Shown here in pieces: positions 1 through 7,902 of a DNA stretch of 64,000 nucleotides (positions are counted from its first letter, which is position 1; each line of letters starts with the position of its first letter). The DNA is from Microbacterium sorbitolivorans (lineage in GTDB: Bacteria; Actinomycetota; Actinomycetes; Actinomycetales; Microbacteriaceae). The notes below the pieces were generated by a model that saw only the letters and a list, made by a program, of their open reading frames with translations, did no database searches and was not told the origin of the DNA. Location: the NCBI RefSeq assembly GCF_003327285.1, contig NZ_KZ848477.1, positions 1-64,000 of the forward strand, read 5' to 3'. A program made the translations under genes and the position numbers.

Positions 1-104
1 AGGTCTTTCGGATGGGCGAGTGTAGGAACTTCCATCTTCGGAAGACCTCGACCTCATTGCGGCGACCGCCACGCCGCCCGCGCATCCAGCCTCGCGCTAC
101 ACCC

Positions 105-221
105 TCAAACGCGAAGAGCCGCTTTGACCTGTTTTATGGCCTCGTCCCACGGTAATACGCCGTGATAACTCGCCATCATAGTCTCAACAACCACGCGCAA
201 CGGGTCGGGCTGTTCACTCAT
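105..221 (-). CDS. small hypothetical protein downstream of the restriction genes
   Basis: A 38-codon reading frame starts with ATG, is read in the same direction as the restriction endonuclease gene, and begins about 117 bp after that gene's stop. Its peptide starts MSEQPDPLRVVVETMMASYH and ends WDEAIKQVKAALRV, an amphipathic, protein-like composition. No strong ribosome binding site is visible and I recognise no family. It may be a third, accessory member of the restriction locus or a chance frame. The 104 bp before it to the window edge and the 117 bp after it hold no gene I can support. Confidence 0.35.
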   Translation of the reverse strand: MSEQPDPLRVVVETMMASYHGVLPWDEAIKQVKAALRV

Positions 222-338
222 CTTGCTGACTCACTCTCATTTCAACAGGCGGTTTGCTTGGGCGTGGAGAACTGGTTACACGCTAAGCAGAACCACTGAC
301 ATTCGAAGCGCCACGCTTCGTATGGTGCTCCGTCGCTG

Positions 339-1952
339 CTAGAACAGCCCGCGCTGAGCATGAAGCTCGGCAAACGACGCGGCCTCCTGCGCACGCGCGA
401 TATCGGCGTGCGTGAGCTCGCCATCAAGGCTGAACAACCATCCGAGCTTGTCGCCGCTGAGTTTCCCCGCCTGGCCGAGCTCAATCATCTTCATCCATGC
501 AGATAGACCGATGACGACGCCCTGGCAGCCAATACGCTGCGCAAGCTCACGCGCTCGCGCCCCCGCGTTCTTCGACAGGCTTCCGGCGAGAAAGACCCAA
601 AAGCGCAGGTCATCTCCGCCGTCGCCGGAATACTTCTCGACGTACTCACGCATCGCCCTGTCGTGTCCCGAAGGCAGAGAATACTCGCCACCGTACGCCT
701 TCGTATCGATGATGCCGCGCCATTCCCCCGGCTTACGCACGACGATGTCGGGCTCGCGACCAGTTTGTCCAACGCAGGTTGCCTCAAGTTTGAAGACTCG
801 CCGGATGATTTCGGCGGTTGCCTGTTCGAACTCTCGCGGAGCGTTACGGTCGCTCGATGTGACCAACGATTGGTAGTGCAGAAGGTACGAACTCAGGGTG
901 CGGTCGGTCCCCAGAATCCGGCGCGCGACCTTTTCGACCTCGCCATGACTGAACTGCGTCTCGCCAACAAGCCGATCAACTATCTCGCTAGTCGCGCCGT
1001 CGATCAGTAGCTCGTTCTCGGCCCAACGGGTGAGCACCGTGTTGACCTGTCGATAGACAATCTCGCTCCGCGGCAACGCCTTGCGCGCAGTGGTGAGGTT
1101 GCGCGTGTCCTTCTTCTTCTCATCGGTCAGACCGTACGCCCGTTGGAACTTGTCCACGTTATCGGGGCTCGGGATGAGCTTTGCATCGCCGTACTTCGCG
1201 ACGAGTGCCTCCGCTTCCGTTACGAGGCTGTCGGGGAGCGAGATCTTTCGCTTGCCCCGCTCGATGACTCCAGTAATCTCCAGCCAGTTGAAGGCGGTGT
1301 TGGCGATGTCAAAGAGGCGTTTCTGCAACGCGTCGAACGTGTCGTCGGGCTTTCCATACCTCGCAACGAAGTCGTCTTCGTCAATCCCGTTCCGCGCGTA
1401 CTCGGCGAGAAGGCCAGCGATCCGCTCGGCTTCCTTTGCACTATCACTCACGCCCTCGACCATCACCACGAATGCCATGTCGTCGATCGTCAGCGATCCA
1501 CCCAATCCAGGATGTAGGAGGAGCCGCAGCACAAGAACCATCGGCCGGAGACGGAAACGCTCCTCAATACCGATCTGCAGCGAGTACGGTGACGGGTACT
1601 GAAAACGCATCACCTGATGCTTGAGAACGTCAATCGGACGGCTGCCTTCAGCAAGCGTCTGGCCAGCGATCGTCAGCTCAAGACGCTTGGTCTCCGAACT
1701 GTCGAATGCGAGCCCCAGGCTCCGTACCAGCGCCGCGTGCGTACGTCCGCCGGACCCCGAGGCATCACGGCGAGCGCCCGGGCGCTTAATGCCTTCACGC
1801 TCGAGACGTTCCTCGAAAGCGATGTGTTGCTCGCGCTTGCCGGCCCACTCATCTCCGCCAGCGACCTCGTGGAGAGCCGTGACGGTCAAAGGCAGGCGGT
1901 AGAGCTTTCGCTGGGGGCGAGAGAACATCCAGTACGGCATCGATGTCGGCAC
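339..1952 (-). CDS. type II restriction endonuclease, AlwI/N.BstNBI-like family
   Basis: Predicted DNA endonuclease of a type II restriction-modification pair. The 537-residue protein has an N-terminal half with blocks I recall from the AlwI/MlyI/PleI/N.BstNBI (type IIS) family: an LTIAGQTLAEGSRPIDVL segment followed by RFQYPSPY and then LRPMVLVLRLLL. The C-terminal third carries a PD-(D/E)XK-like nuclease core: EPDIVV with PD at about residues 401-402, and IIDTKAY with D416 and K418. It follows the methyltransferase by 22 bp, so the two are probably co-transcribed. The GTG start is uncertain: an in-frame ATG 12 bp downstream (MPYWMFSRPQ) is equally plausible and neither has a clear ribosome site. 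Characterised relatives cut GGATC or GAGTC; the specificity here cannot be read from sequence. Confidence 0.8.
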   Translation of the reverse strand: MPTSMPYWMFSRPQRKLYRLPLTVTALHEVAGGDEWAGKREQHIAFEERLEREGIKRPGARRDASGSGGRTHAALVRSLGLAFDSSETKRLELTIAGQTLAEGSRPIDVLKHQVMRFQYPSPYSLQIGIEERFRLRPMVLVLRLLLHPGLGGSLTIDDMAFVVMVEGVSDSAKEAERIAGLLAEYARNGIDEDDFVARYGKPDDTFDALQKRLFDIANTAFNWLEITGVIERGKRKISLPDSLVTEAEALVAKYGDAKLIPSPDNVDKFQRAYGLTDEKKKDTRNLTTARKALPRSEIVYRQVNTVLTRWAENELLIDGATSEIVDRLVGETQFSHGEVEKVARRILGTDRTLSSYLLHYQSLVTSSDRNAPREFEQATAEIIRRVFKLEATCVGQTGREPDIVVRKPGEWRGIIDTKAYGGEYSLPSGHDRAMREYVEKYSGDGGDDLRFWVFLAGSLSKNAGARARELAQRIGCQGVVIGLSAWMKMIELGQAGKLSGDKLGWLFSLDGELTHADIARAQEAASFAELHAQRGLF

Positions 1953-1974
1953 GACACCAGCATACCGTCGGAAA

Positions 1975-3108
1975 TCACAGCGAGATTTGGTCGCCCTCCG
2001 GCAGGAATTCCACGAGCGACGGTTCGACCGATTCGTACTCGATTCCTGCGAAGCTCTTCATGACGGCCTCGAAGATAATCTGTGCACCACGCGGCGGAAC
2101 GGCCATGCCGACCTGCTTGCGTACGGACTCTTTGTTTCCCTTGAACTCGAAGTCGTCGGGGAAAGTCTGCAGACGCGCTCGCTCACGATTAGTCAGTGCA
2201 CGCGGCTCAGACCAGTGGTAGATGTGCGTGCCCCCGCCGCCGGAGCCGGTAACGGTGTAGGCGGGCTTCTTCGAGTCGAGTCGACGGTAAATCGAGGAAA
2301 GCTTCGTACGCGTGTTGATTTTCAGATGCTCTGGCATGTTCTCCACCCAGGCGTTGCCGCCTTCGGGGATGTGCTCCAGCCGCTCAATGACACGCGCTGT
2401 CTGCTTCGTAAGTTCCTGGTTTGTGGCCCACTTCGGAATTCCGGAGAGCGCCGTCTTTGTCGTCACATCTGCGTCAGCATACGGAGCTGGGCTCGGGATC
2501 TTGAACTCGACGTCGAGGTCGTTTCGGATACCGATCACGATCATGCGATGACGCGCCTGGGGAACGCCGTACTGCTCAAACTTGTAATAGTGCGGGTACA
2601 GGCGGTAGCCGGCATCGATCATGTCGCGGAAGATCTGACGGAGCTCAGCACCCCCGCCCGAGCGAATCCCGCCAACGTTCTCCGCAAGGAACCAGGAAGG
2701 CTGGAACTGCCGAAGCGCTTCCACGCCGTACGTGTATAGAGGACCGAATGTACCCTCGAACCCGCGACGCTCGCCAACGGCGCTGAAGTCGTTGCATGGG
2801 AAGCCGAAGGACAGTGCGTCGATGCCGCCGAGGTCATGAAGCACCTTGTAATCAAGCTCACGGATGTCTCCGTGGATCACGGACTCAGCCGCTTCGTTGC
2901 CCACAACGTTGGTGGCGTAGGTGTTGCACGTATCGGCGTCGTAGTCAGTCGCCCACTGGTGAACAATCTTCGAACCAGGAACGGCCGCCATCTTCGCGCC
3001 GATGCCGAGGCCACCGGGCCCCGAAAACAGCTCACCCATGCGGAAGATGCGAGTCGTCGATTCGTCGACAGCGGCGCTATCGTGAGTGCCTTCAACCTGC
3101 ATCGTCAT
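1975..3108 (-). CDS. DNA (cytosine-5-)-methyltransferase of the restriction-modification system
   Basis: C5-cytosine methyltransferase of 377 residues that should protect host DNA from the adjacent endonuclease. Ordered family motifs are visible: motif I LFSGPGGLGIG near the N terminus, the catalytic motif IV GFPCNDFS (nucleophilic Cys in PC), motif VI ENVGGI, motif VIII QARHRMIVIG, and motifs IX/X near the C terminus (ERARLQTFPDDF, then GMAVPP). The variable target-recognition region between VIII and IX is short, as in single-specificity type II enzymes. The ATG start is chosen because AAGGAGCG lies just upstream; a longer frame exists but its extra residues look non-coding. The gene lacks the GGATCC word that saturates the rest of the window, which suggests acquisition. 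Asymmetric type IIS sites usually need two methylase activities, so a single C5 enzyme is unusual. Confidence 0.92.
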   Translation of the reverse strand: MTMQVEGTHDSAAVDESTTRIFRMGELFSGPGGLGIGAKMAAVPGSKIVHQWATDYDADTCNTYATNVVGNEAAESVIHGDIRELDYKVLHDLGGIDALSFGFPCNDFSAVGERRGFEGTFGPLYTYGVEALRQFQPSWFLAENVGGIRSGGGAELRQIFRDMIDAGYRLYPHYYKFEQYGVPQARHRMIVIGIRNDLDVEFKIPSPAPYADADVTTKTALSGIPKWATNQELTKQTARVIERLEHIPEGGNAWVENMPEHLKINTRTKLSSIYRRLDSKKPAYTVTGSGGGGTHIYHWSEPRALTNRERARLQTFPDDFEFKGNKESVRKQVGMAVPPRGAQIIFEAVMKSFAGIEYESVEPSLVEFLPEGDQISL

Positions 3109-3327
3109 CGCAACGCTCCTTAACTTCGTGACTGGCGCCCAGCTTGCCGAGCGCCCTCCAACGTACCTTTTTGCACCTGAGATTGCAGCTCGCAGCGCCG
3201 CAGAGGACACAACGCCAACAGATGCGAACTTATGCCCGCACCGAGCAGCTTACACGAACAAAACTACGAGGAACCACTGACAAACGAAGGCGACGAGTCG
3301 AAATCCCGCCAGGACGCGCCGTAGCCC

Positions 3328-4983
3328 CTACATCCCCACCGCATCATGCTCACGCACCCGCGCCAGCTCAATCCCACCATCGCCCAGCCGCCAGTAGTGC
3401 AGCCGCCGGGCACTCGGAGTATTGCGCTCAATAGCGCACCGGTAGGCGTCGGCGCCGTCGGATGCGCGCACGAGGTAGGGCGATCCGCCCGCGTCTGACG
3501 TGCGCAGCCGGTGCACCTCGCGGCTGTCGAGCGAGGCTGCGCGGCCCGTCAGCACGTCGACGATGGCGCGCATCGTCTTGTCGAATTGGTCGTCGGTGAG
3601 GGCCGCGAGGTCCTGCTCGAACGACGGCCCGACGCCAAATGGTCCCAGCGGCAGCGCCGCCTTCTCCCCCGCCGGCACCCGCGCGACCCATGCGAGCCGC
3701 ACCTCGTGGCGGATCCAGTCTTCGAAGGTGCCCCACGCATCCCGGCGCTCGTCGCGCGGCTGGCCGCCGACGCGCGCCTCGAGTGCGCGCACCTTCTTCT
3801 CCGCGTCCACGCGGGCACGATCGGCCTCGACACGGGCGCGCTCCGCCGCGGCCTTCGCCGTGCGGAGCTCCTGCAGCGAACGCTCGACGGCGTGAAGCTC
3901 GCGCTCGAGCTTGGTGACCCTCTCCGGATCCGGTGCCCGCCGCGGCGGCGCCGACGCGGATCCGACCCGGGCCATCGCCGAATGCAGCACGGTGATCCCC
4001 CGCTGCAGCTCGCGGAACTCGACGCGCAGGCGGCGCAGTTCGTCGAGCACGACGTCGTGATCGGGCGCCTGCACGACCACGGGCGTGGTGATCGGCTCGA
4101 CGACCTCTTCTTCCTCATCGACCTCGTCGTCGTCCTCGGGCTCGCTCAGCCACGGCACCCCGCCCGCGACGAGAGCCGGCGGCGGGGTCAGCGTTCCGTC
4201 GACGTCGACGAGCGAGAGGCGCAGGCCCGTCTCCTCCCAGAACACCCCGACGTGCACGACGTCGCCGACGGCGACGATCTCGTCGACGCGGTCATCGTCG
4301 TCGGTCTCGTCGACGAACACGTCGCGCTTGCGCAAGACGACGTCGTCGACGCCGGGGTGGATCCGGATCGATGCGCGCTTCGGCGTCGCCGCCACCACGA
4401 GCCCCAGCGTGACGCACCCGCTCGGCAGGCTCGCCGGGGCGAACTCCGCGCGCGCGACCCGCAATCGGTGGTCGGCGAGCACGCCCGGCACCGTGGATCC
4501 GACCGCGAAGTACTCGTGCGGGTTATCGACACCCTCGACCTCGACGCGCGCATACTCGCCGTCGCTGAGCTGCGCGAGCACGCCCGTGTTCGCGTCGGAG
4601 CGCATGATGCGCCCCGTGACGATCTCCGGATCCTTCGGCCGCGTCGGCAGCGACACCGACATCGGCACGTCGCTGAGCAGGTCGTCGATCGTGTCGCTGC
4701 CCGCGAACCGCAGGCGCCCGACCTCGGTCGCCGAATAAAACACGCGGGCCGCGCCGTCGAAGACGCGCGTGTGAAGCGGATCCGCTTCGAGCCGGCGCGT
4801 GACATCGCCGGTTTCGAGTGTCACGACATCGGCGAAGCGCCCCACGCGGCTCGCGGCGATGTCGGGATCGAACGCGTACGCGCCCCCGAAGGTGTTACTG
4901 ATCGCAACGATAGGGCGCACGAGGCCCCGCAAAATCTCATCGATGAGGGCATCTGCGTCGGTGATCGTTGCGATGTGGCGCAT
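3328..4983 (-). CDS. conserved-looking hypothetical protein, coiled coil with acidic segment
   Basis: A 551-residue cytoplasmic-looking protein of no family I can name. The first 270 residues look like small beta-rich modules: a GDVVHVGVFWEETGLRLSLV stretch is reminiscent of an S1/OB fold, but this is weak. An acidic tract rich in D and E lies near residues 280-292. Heptad-rich helical segments around 305-335 and 350-405 predict a coiled coil. The C-terminal 140 residues form a compact domain ending in SARRLHYWRLGDGGIELARV. No signal peptide or membrane segment is visible. It lies next to the restriction genes but carries GGATCC words like the host genes, so it is probably resident. An RNA- or nucleoprotein-related role is only a guess. 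Confidence 0.7.
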   Translation of the reverse strand: MRHIATITDADALIDEILRGLVRPIVAISNTFGGAYAFDPDIAASRVGRFADVVTLETGDVTRRLEADPLHTRVFDGAARVFYSATEVGRLRFAGSDTIDDLLSDVPMSVSLPTRPKDPEIVTGRIMRSDANTGVLAQLSDGEYARVEVEGVDNPHEYFAVGSTVPGVLADHRLRVARAEFAPASLPSGCVTLGLVVAATPKRASIRIHPGVDDVVLRKRDVFVDETDDDDRVDEIVAVGDVVHVGVFWEETGLRLSLVDVDGTLTPPPALVAGGVPWLSEPEDDDEVDEEEEVVEPITTPVVVQAPDHDVVLDELRRLRVEFRELQRGITVLHSAMARVGSASAPPRRAPDPERVTKLERELHAVERSLQELRTAKAAAERARVEADRARVDAEKKVRALEARVGGQPRDERRDAWGTFEDWIRHEVRLAWVARVPAGEKAALPLGPFGVGPSFEQDLAALTDDQFDKTMRAIVDVLTGRAASLDSREVHRLRTSDAGGSPYLVRASDGADAYRCAIERNTPSARRLHYWRLGDGGIELARVREHDAVGM

Positions 4984-5001
4984 ACCCCTACGCTAGTGGC
5001 G

Positions 5002-5301
5002 CTACTGCTCGGCGAGCGCTCCGGCGCGCTCGGGGTGGTCGGCAAACCAGTCGGCGACGTACCAGCACACGGGCAACGCCTTCTTACCCTCGGCCTCGAT
5101 CGCGTCGACCGCGCGCTCGGTGACGACCGCCGCGTATCCGTGCCCGCGCTTCGCCGGATTCGTGAACGCGCGGGTGAGGGCGACCACGTCACCGTTCACG
5201 CGATACTCGAGCACGCTCACCAACTCGCCGTCCTTGCGCAGCTCGTAGCGCGAGTGGTCGGGGGCATCAGAAAAGCTGAAATTTTCGGTCACATTACCCA
5301 T
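5002..5301 (-). CDS. small GNAT-like N-acetyltransferase (YjdJ/CG family)
   Basis: A 99-residue single-domain acetyltransferase-like protein of the short GNAT group. The order is typical: a beta-strand start (SRYELRKDGELVSVLEYRV), then LTRAFTNPAKRGHGYAAVVT with the acetyl-CoA-binding RGxGYA turn, then a C-terminal VCWYVADWFADHPE segment in which a Cys and the HPE motif are conserved in this family. Members are thought to bind acetyl-CoA, but substrates are mostly unknown. The gene lies 18 bp from the start of the preceding coiled-coil gene on the same strand and could be its operon partner. No ribosome site precedes the ATG, so it may be leaderless. Confidence 0.85.
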   Translation of the reverse strand: MGNVTENFSFSDAPDHSRYELRKDGELVSVLEYRVNGDVVALTRAFTNPAKRGHGYAAVVTERAVDAIEAEGKKALPVCWYVADWFADHPERAGALAEQ

Positions 5302-5541
5302 TGTGCGTCACATACTTTGACACATTGCGAGACGCTAGGCAACAATTGCTCACATGACGACATATTCGCTGATTCTGTCCGCCCGGGAGGCGAACGGAGT
5401 GACCGGTGCGATGATGCACGGTCCCATCAGCGTGTGTCGAATGTGCCGCTGACGCTTCCGGACCCCACCCAAATCCCCTTTTGCGCGGTACTCTCGCTAC
5501 GTGAGTAGCTGGCAGAGCGCGCCCGTCGAAACGGCCACCTT

Positions 5542-6171
5542 GTGAACGACCAGTCCTCCCCTGCCATCCCCACGACCACCGAGCCCCGCGGCTTCGCCCT
5601 CTACGTCGGTCTCGACGAGGCGACCGCGGCCGCCGATGGCGTCAGCCTCAACATCATCGTCGACGCCCTGCGCCGCACGATCTCCGAGCTCTCGCCCCGC
5701 GCCGAAACCTACGCGACCGTGGCGCTCGCGCCGAAGTCGACCGGCGGGCGCGACATCGACGTCGTGCGCCTCGCCCTCAAGGAGCCCGGCGCCGTCGCCC
5801 GCGCGAAGCAGGCCTCGCCGAGCCGCGACACGAACATCGGCGTGAACGTCGACATCTCGCGCAAGCGCGTCGAAATCGACGGCGAGAACGCCGCGCTCAC
5901 CTATAAGGAGTTCGAGCTGCTGCAGTACCTCGTGCTCCGCGAGGGCCGCACCATCGAGCGCACCGAACTCGTCGACGCCCTCTGGCAGGCCGGCGACGAC
6001 GGAGCCCCCGGCGAGCGCACCATCGACGTGCACGTGCGCCGCCTGCGCTCGAAGCTCAGCCGCTACGAAGACATCGTGCGCACGGTGCGCGGCATCGGCT
6101 ACCGCTTCGACCGCCACGCCGACGTCACGATCCGCTACGGCGCCGGAGCCCCCTCGCCCGACCGCTTCTAG
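5542..6171 (+). CDS. winged-helix (OmpR/PhoB-type) DNA-binding regulator without a receiver domain
   Basis: A 209-residue transcriptional regulator. The C-terminal half (about residues 105-195) is an OmpR/PhoB winged helix: LTYKEFELLQYLV, RTELVDALWQAGDD, then a recognition region ERTIDVHVRRLRSKL and the closing wing IVRTVRGIGYRF. The N-terminal 90 residues are not a canonical receiver: no phospho-acceptor Asp motif is visible, and a FALYVGLDEA strand begins a small unrecognised alpha/beta module. It may therefore be phosphorylation-independent. The GTG start (VNDQSSP) has no good ribosome site. The 240 bp upstream hold the divergent promoter region. Target genes cannot be inferred. Confidence 0.82.
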   Translation: MNDQSSPAIPTTTEPRGFALYVGLDEATAAADGVSLNIIVDALRRTISELSPRAETYATVALAPKSTGGRDIDVVRLALKEPGAVARAKQASPSRDTNIGVNVDISRKRVEIDGENAALTYKEFELLQYLVLREGRTIERTELVDALWQAGDDGAPGERTIDVHVRRLRSKLSRYEDIVRTVRGIGYRFDRHADVTIRYGAGAPSPDRF

Positions 6172-6206
6172 TTCGTTTGTCGGAGGTTCCGCCTACCGTT
6201 TTGGGT

Positions 6207-7169
6207 ATGGAACCACTGCAGACCGTCTATCGCCCACGGGCGCGGTTCGACCTGCACGCGACCGTCGGCGGGTTCCAACGCGGCCCGGGCGATCCCACCC
6301 AGCGCAGCTCGGGCGGGGTCATCTGGCGCGCAGTCCGCACGCCCGCGGGCGTCGCGACGCTCGCCCTCTCGCAGCAGAGCGACGGATCCGTTCGCGCGGC
6401 ATCGTGGGGATCCGGCAGCGGGTGGGCGATCGCGCAGGTGCCCGCGCTCTGCGGCGGGCTCGACTCGCTCGACGGGTTCGATGCCTCGCTGCACCCGCTG
6501 ATCGCCGACGCGCATCGCCGCAACGCGGGCCTGCGAATCGGGCGCACCGATCTCGTCTTCGATGCCTTCGCGCAGGCGGTCATCGAGCAGAAGGTCACCG
6601 TGCGCCAGGCGTTCCGCGTGTGGCGGCGCATCGTCACGTGGCACGGTGAGCGCGCGCCGGGGCCGATCGTGCTGTTCGCGCCGCCGGCGTCGTGGCGCGG
6701 GATCCCGTCGTGGTCGTGGCACCGCGCGGGCCTCGAGCCACCGCAGTCGAAAACGCTCGTTCACGCGGCGACGCGGGTCGAAGCGCTCGAGCGCGCGGCG
6801 CGGTGGGCCGGAACTTCGGAGATGACCCCGAAGTGCGTCGATTCCGCGCCTCCGGATCCGCAGTTCGGGACCACCTCCGCAGTTACGGATCCCCTCCTCT
6901 CCTTCCCCGGGGTCGGCCCGTGGACGGCAGCGGAAACGCGGATCCGCGCGCTCGGCGACCCCGACGCCGTCAGCGTCGGCGATTATCACCTCGCGCATCA
7001 CGTGGGCTACGCGCTCACGGGCTCGCGCGTCGACGACGACGGCATGCTCGAGCTACTCGAGCCGTGGCGCGGGCACCGGCAGCGGGTCATTCGGCTCATC
7101 ATGGCGTCGGGCGCGGCCGAGCCGCGGCGAGCGCCGCGTCTACACGAGGAAGACCACACCTCGCGATGA
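6207..7169 (+). CDS. HhH-GPD DNA glycosylase (AlkA/3-methyladenine glycosylase-like)
   Basis: Base-excision repair glycosylase of 320 residues. The helix-hairpin-helix is LLSFPGVGPWTAAETRIRAL near residues 225-245, followed by DAVSVGDYHLAHHV, where the Asp is in the position of the catalytic Asp of AlkA. VIEQKVTVRQAFRVWRRIV fits the first part of the HhH-GPD domain. The annotated ATG is preferred over a TTG ten codons upstream; it lacks a close ribosome site and may be leaderless. Just before the hairpin the protein carries an atypical stretch, SEMTPKCVDSAPPDPQFGTT, whose DNA matches one half-unit of the intergenic repeat at 8.56-9.15 kb: a repeat element has been inserted in frame. A small membrane-protein gene follows. 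Confidence 0.85.
   Translation: MEPLQTVYRPRARFDLHATVGGFQRGPGDPTQRSSGGVIWRAVRTPAGVATLALSQQSDGSVRAASWGSGSGWAIAQVPALCGGLDSLDGFDASLHPLIADAHRRNAGLRIGRTDLVFDAFAQAVIEQKVTVRQAFRVWRRIVTWHGERAPGPIVLFAPPASWRGIPSWSWHRAGLEPPQSKTLVHAATRVEALERAARWAGTSEMTPKCVDSAPPDPQFGTTSAVTDPLLSFPGVGPWTAAETRIRALGDPDAVSVGDYHLAHHVGYALTGSRVDDDGMLELLEPWRGHRQRVIRLIMASGAAEPRRAPRLHEEDHTSR
6811..6893. repeat. in-frame copy of the TGCGGA/TCCGCA repeat element inside the glycosylase gene
   Basis: Contains CTTCGGAGATGACCCCGAAG followed about 20 bp later by TCCGCAGTTCGGGACCACC and TCCGCAGTT. This is the same four-word layout as one half-unit of the array at 8.56-9.15 kb: two words at a 19-bp offset, then two inverted words at a 19-bp offset. 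It is read through in frame. Confidence 0.75.
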
Positions 7170-7191
7170 CAGCAACGGGCAGAATGGAGGC

Positions 7192-7392
7192 ATGTCTCCT
7201 CGGCTGAAGAAGTGGCTCCTCGCGATCGCGCTCTTCGCGCTGAGCGTGCTCGTGGGCTCGATCCTCGGCAGCGCGTGGCTCGGCGTTGCCCTCGGCGTGC
7301 TCGTCGGCATCGGCGTGGTTATCGCGATGTCGTCGAAGGCCGGAGGCAATCAGGGCATCTACGACCGCGACGACGACGGGGCCGAGCTGTAG
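7192..7392 (+). CDS. small membrane protein of unknown function
   Basis: A 66-residue protein with a basic N terminus (MSPRLKKW), two hydrophobic stretches separated by a small-residue turn (LLAIALFALSVLVGSILG, then LGVALGVLVGIGVVIAM), and a short charged tail ending DRDDDGAEL. This predicts an integral membrane protein with two short helices. The ATG has a good ribosome site (ATGGAGGC). It lies 22 bp after the glycosylase gene on the same strand, so co-transcription is likely. No conserved domain is recognised and no function is assigned. Confidence 0.7.
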   Translation: MSPRLKKWLLAIALFALSVLVGSILGSAWLGVALGVLVGIGVVIAMSSKAGGNQGIYDRDDDGAEL

Positions 7393-7448
7393 CCTCCCAG
7401 GCTCCCCACAGAGTAGGTGTCGATATGCTTAACAAGCCTTAAACACAG

Positions 7449-7520
7449 GCGCGATTGGCGCAGCGGTAGCGCACTTCCCTGACACGGAAGGGGTCACTGG
7501 TTCGATCCCAGTATCGCGCA
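7449..7520 (+). tRNA. tRNA-Val (GAC)
   Basis: Complete cloverleaf. Acceptor stem GCGCGAT pairs with ATCGCGC, the D arm is GGCGCAGCGGTAGCGC, and the anticodon stem CTTCC/GGAAG encloses loop CTGACAC with anticodon GAC. The T arm is ACTGG-TTCGATC-CCAGT. The discriminator is A and CCA is not encoded. Confidence 0.96.
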
Positions 7521-7526
7521 CAGACG

Positions 7527-7556
7527 AAAACCCCTCGGAATCCCGAGGGGTTTTCT
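7527..7556 (+). terminator. intrinsic terminator after tRNA-Val
   Basis: CCCCTCGG and CCGAGGGG form an 8-bp GC stem around AATC, flanked by AAAA upstream and TTTTCTTGTT downstream. Confidence 0.85.
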
Positions 7557-7786
7557 TGTTGCGTCCGGGCTTTTACCTGTGCGCGCTCCTGCCTCTGACC
7601 GGCATCGACGACCTGCCGCACGCGGTCGCGGTCGCATCCGTGCCCGACGCACCGCAGCTACGGGATCCGGCGGCCCGCGCATGCGAACGTCGAGCTCGCG
7701 CGGCGATACCCGCTCGAGGAGGGACGACACGCCGCCATAGTCGCTCTCAGGAACGCGTTCCGAGGACGTAGTACGATGGTTCTCAC

Positions 7787-7862
7787 GCGGATGTAGCGCA
7801 GTTGGTAGCGCATAACCTTGCCAAGGTTAGGGTCGCGAGTTCGAGTCTCGTCATCCGCTCCA
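7787..7862 (+). tRNA. tRNA-Gly (GCC)
   Basis: Complete cloverleaf. Acceptor GCGGATG pairs with CATCCGC, and anticodon stem TAACC/GGTTA encloses loop TTGCCAA with anticodon GCC. The T arm contains GTTCGAGTC. The discriminator T is followed by an encoded CCA. Confidence 0.96.
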
Positions 7863-7866
7863 TAAA

Positions 7867-7898
7867 CAAGAGCCCCGGTTTTCGAACCGGGGCTCTTG
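7867..7898. terminator. bidirectional terminator between tRNA-Gly and the ABC ATPase gene
   Basis: A perfect 14-bp stem, CAAGAGCCCCGGTT with AACCGGGGCTCTTG, around a TTCG tetraloop. It lies between convergent genes, so it can end both the tRNA and the importer operon. Confidence 0.85.
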
Positions 7899-7902
7899 TG
7901 GT

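Noticed and set aside
5354-5452. A 32-codon frame ending HGPISVCRMCR before the winged-helix gene, a possible Cys-responsive leader peptide
   Set aside because: No ribosome site, no attenuator hairpin after it, and the downstream gene is not a sulfur gene.
7449-7862. tRNA genes as integration sites of an island
   Set aside because: No integrase gene and no repeated tRNA 3' end found within the window.
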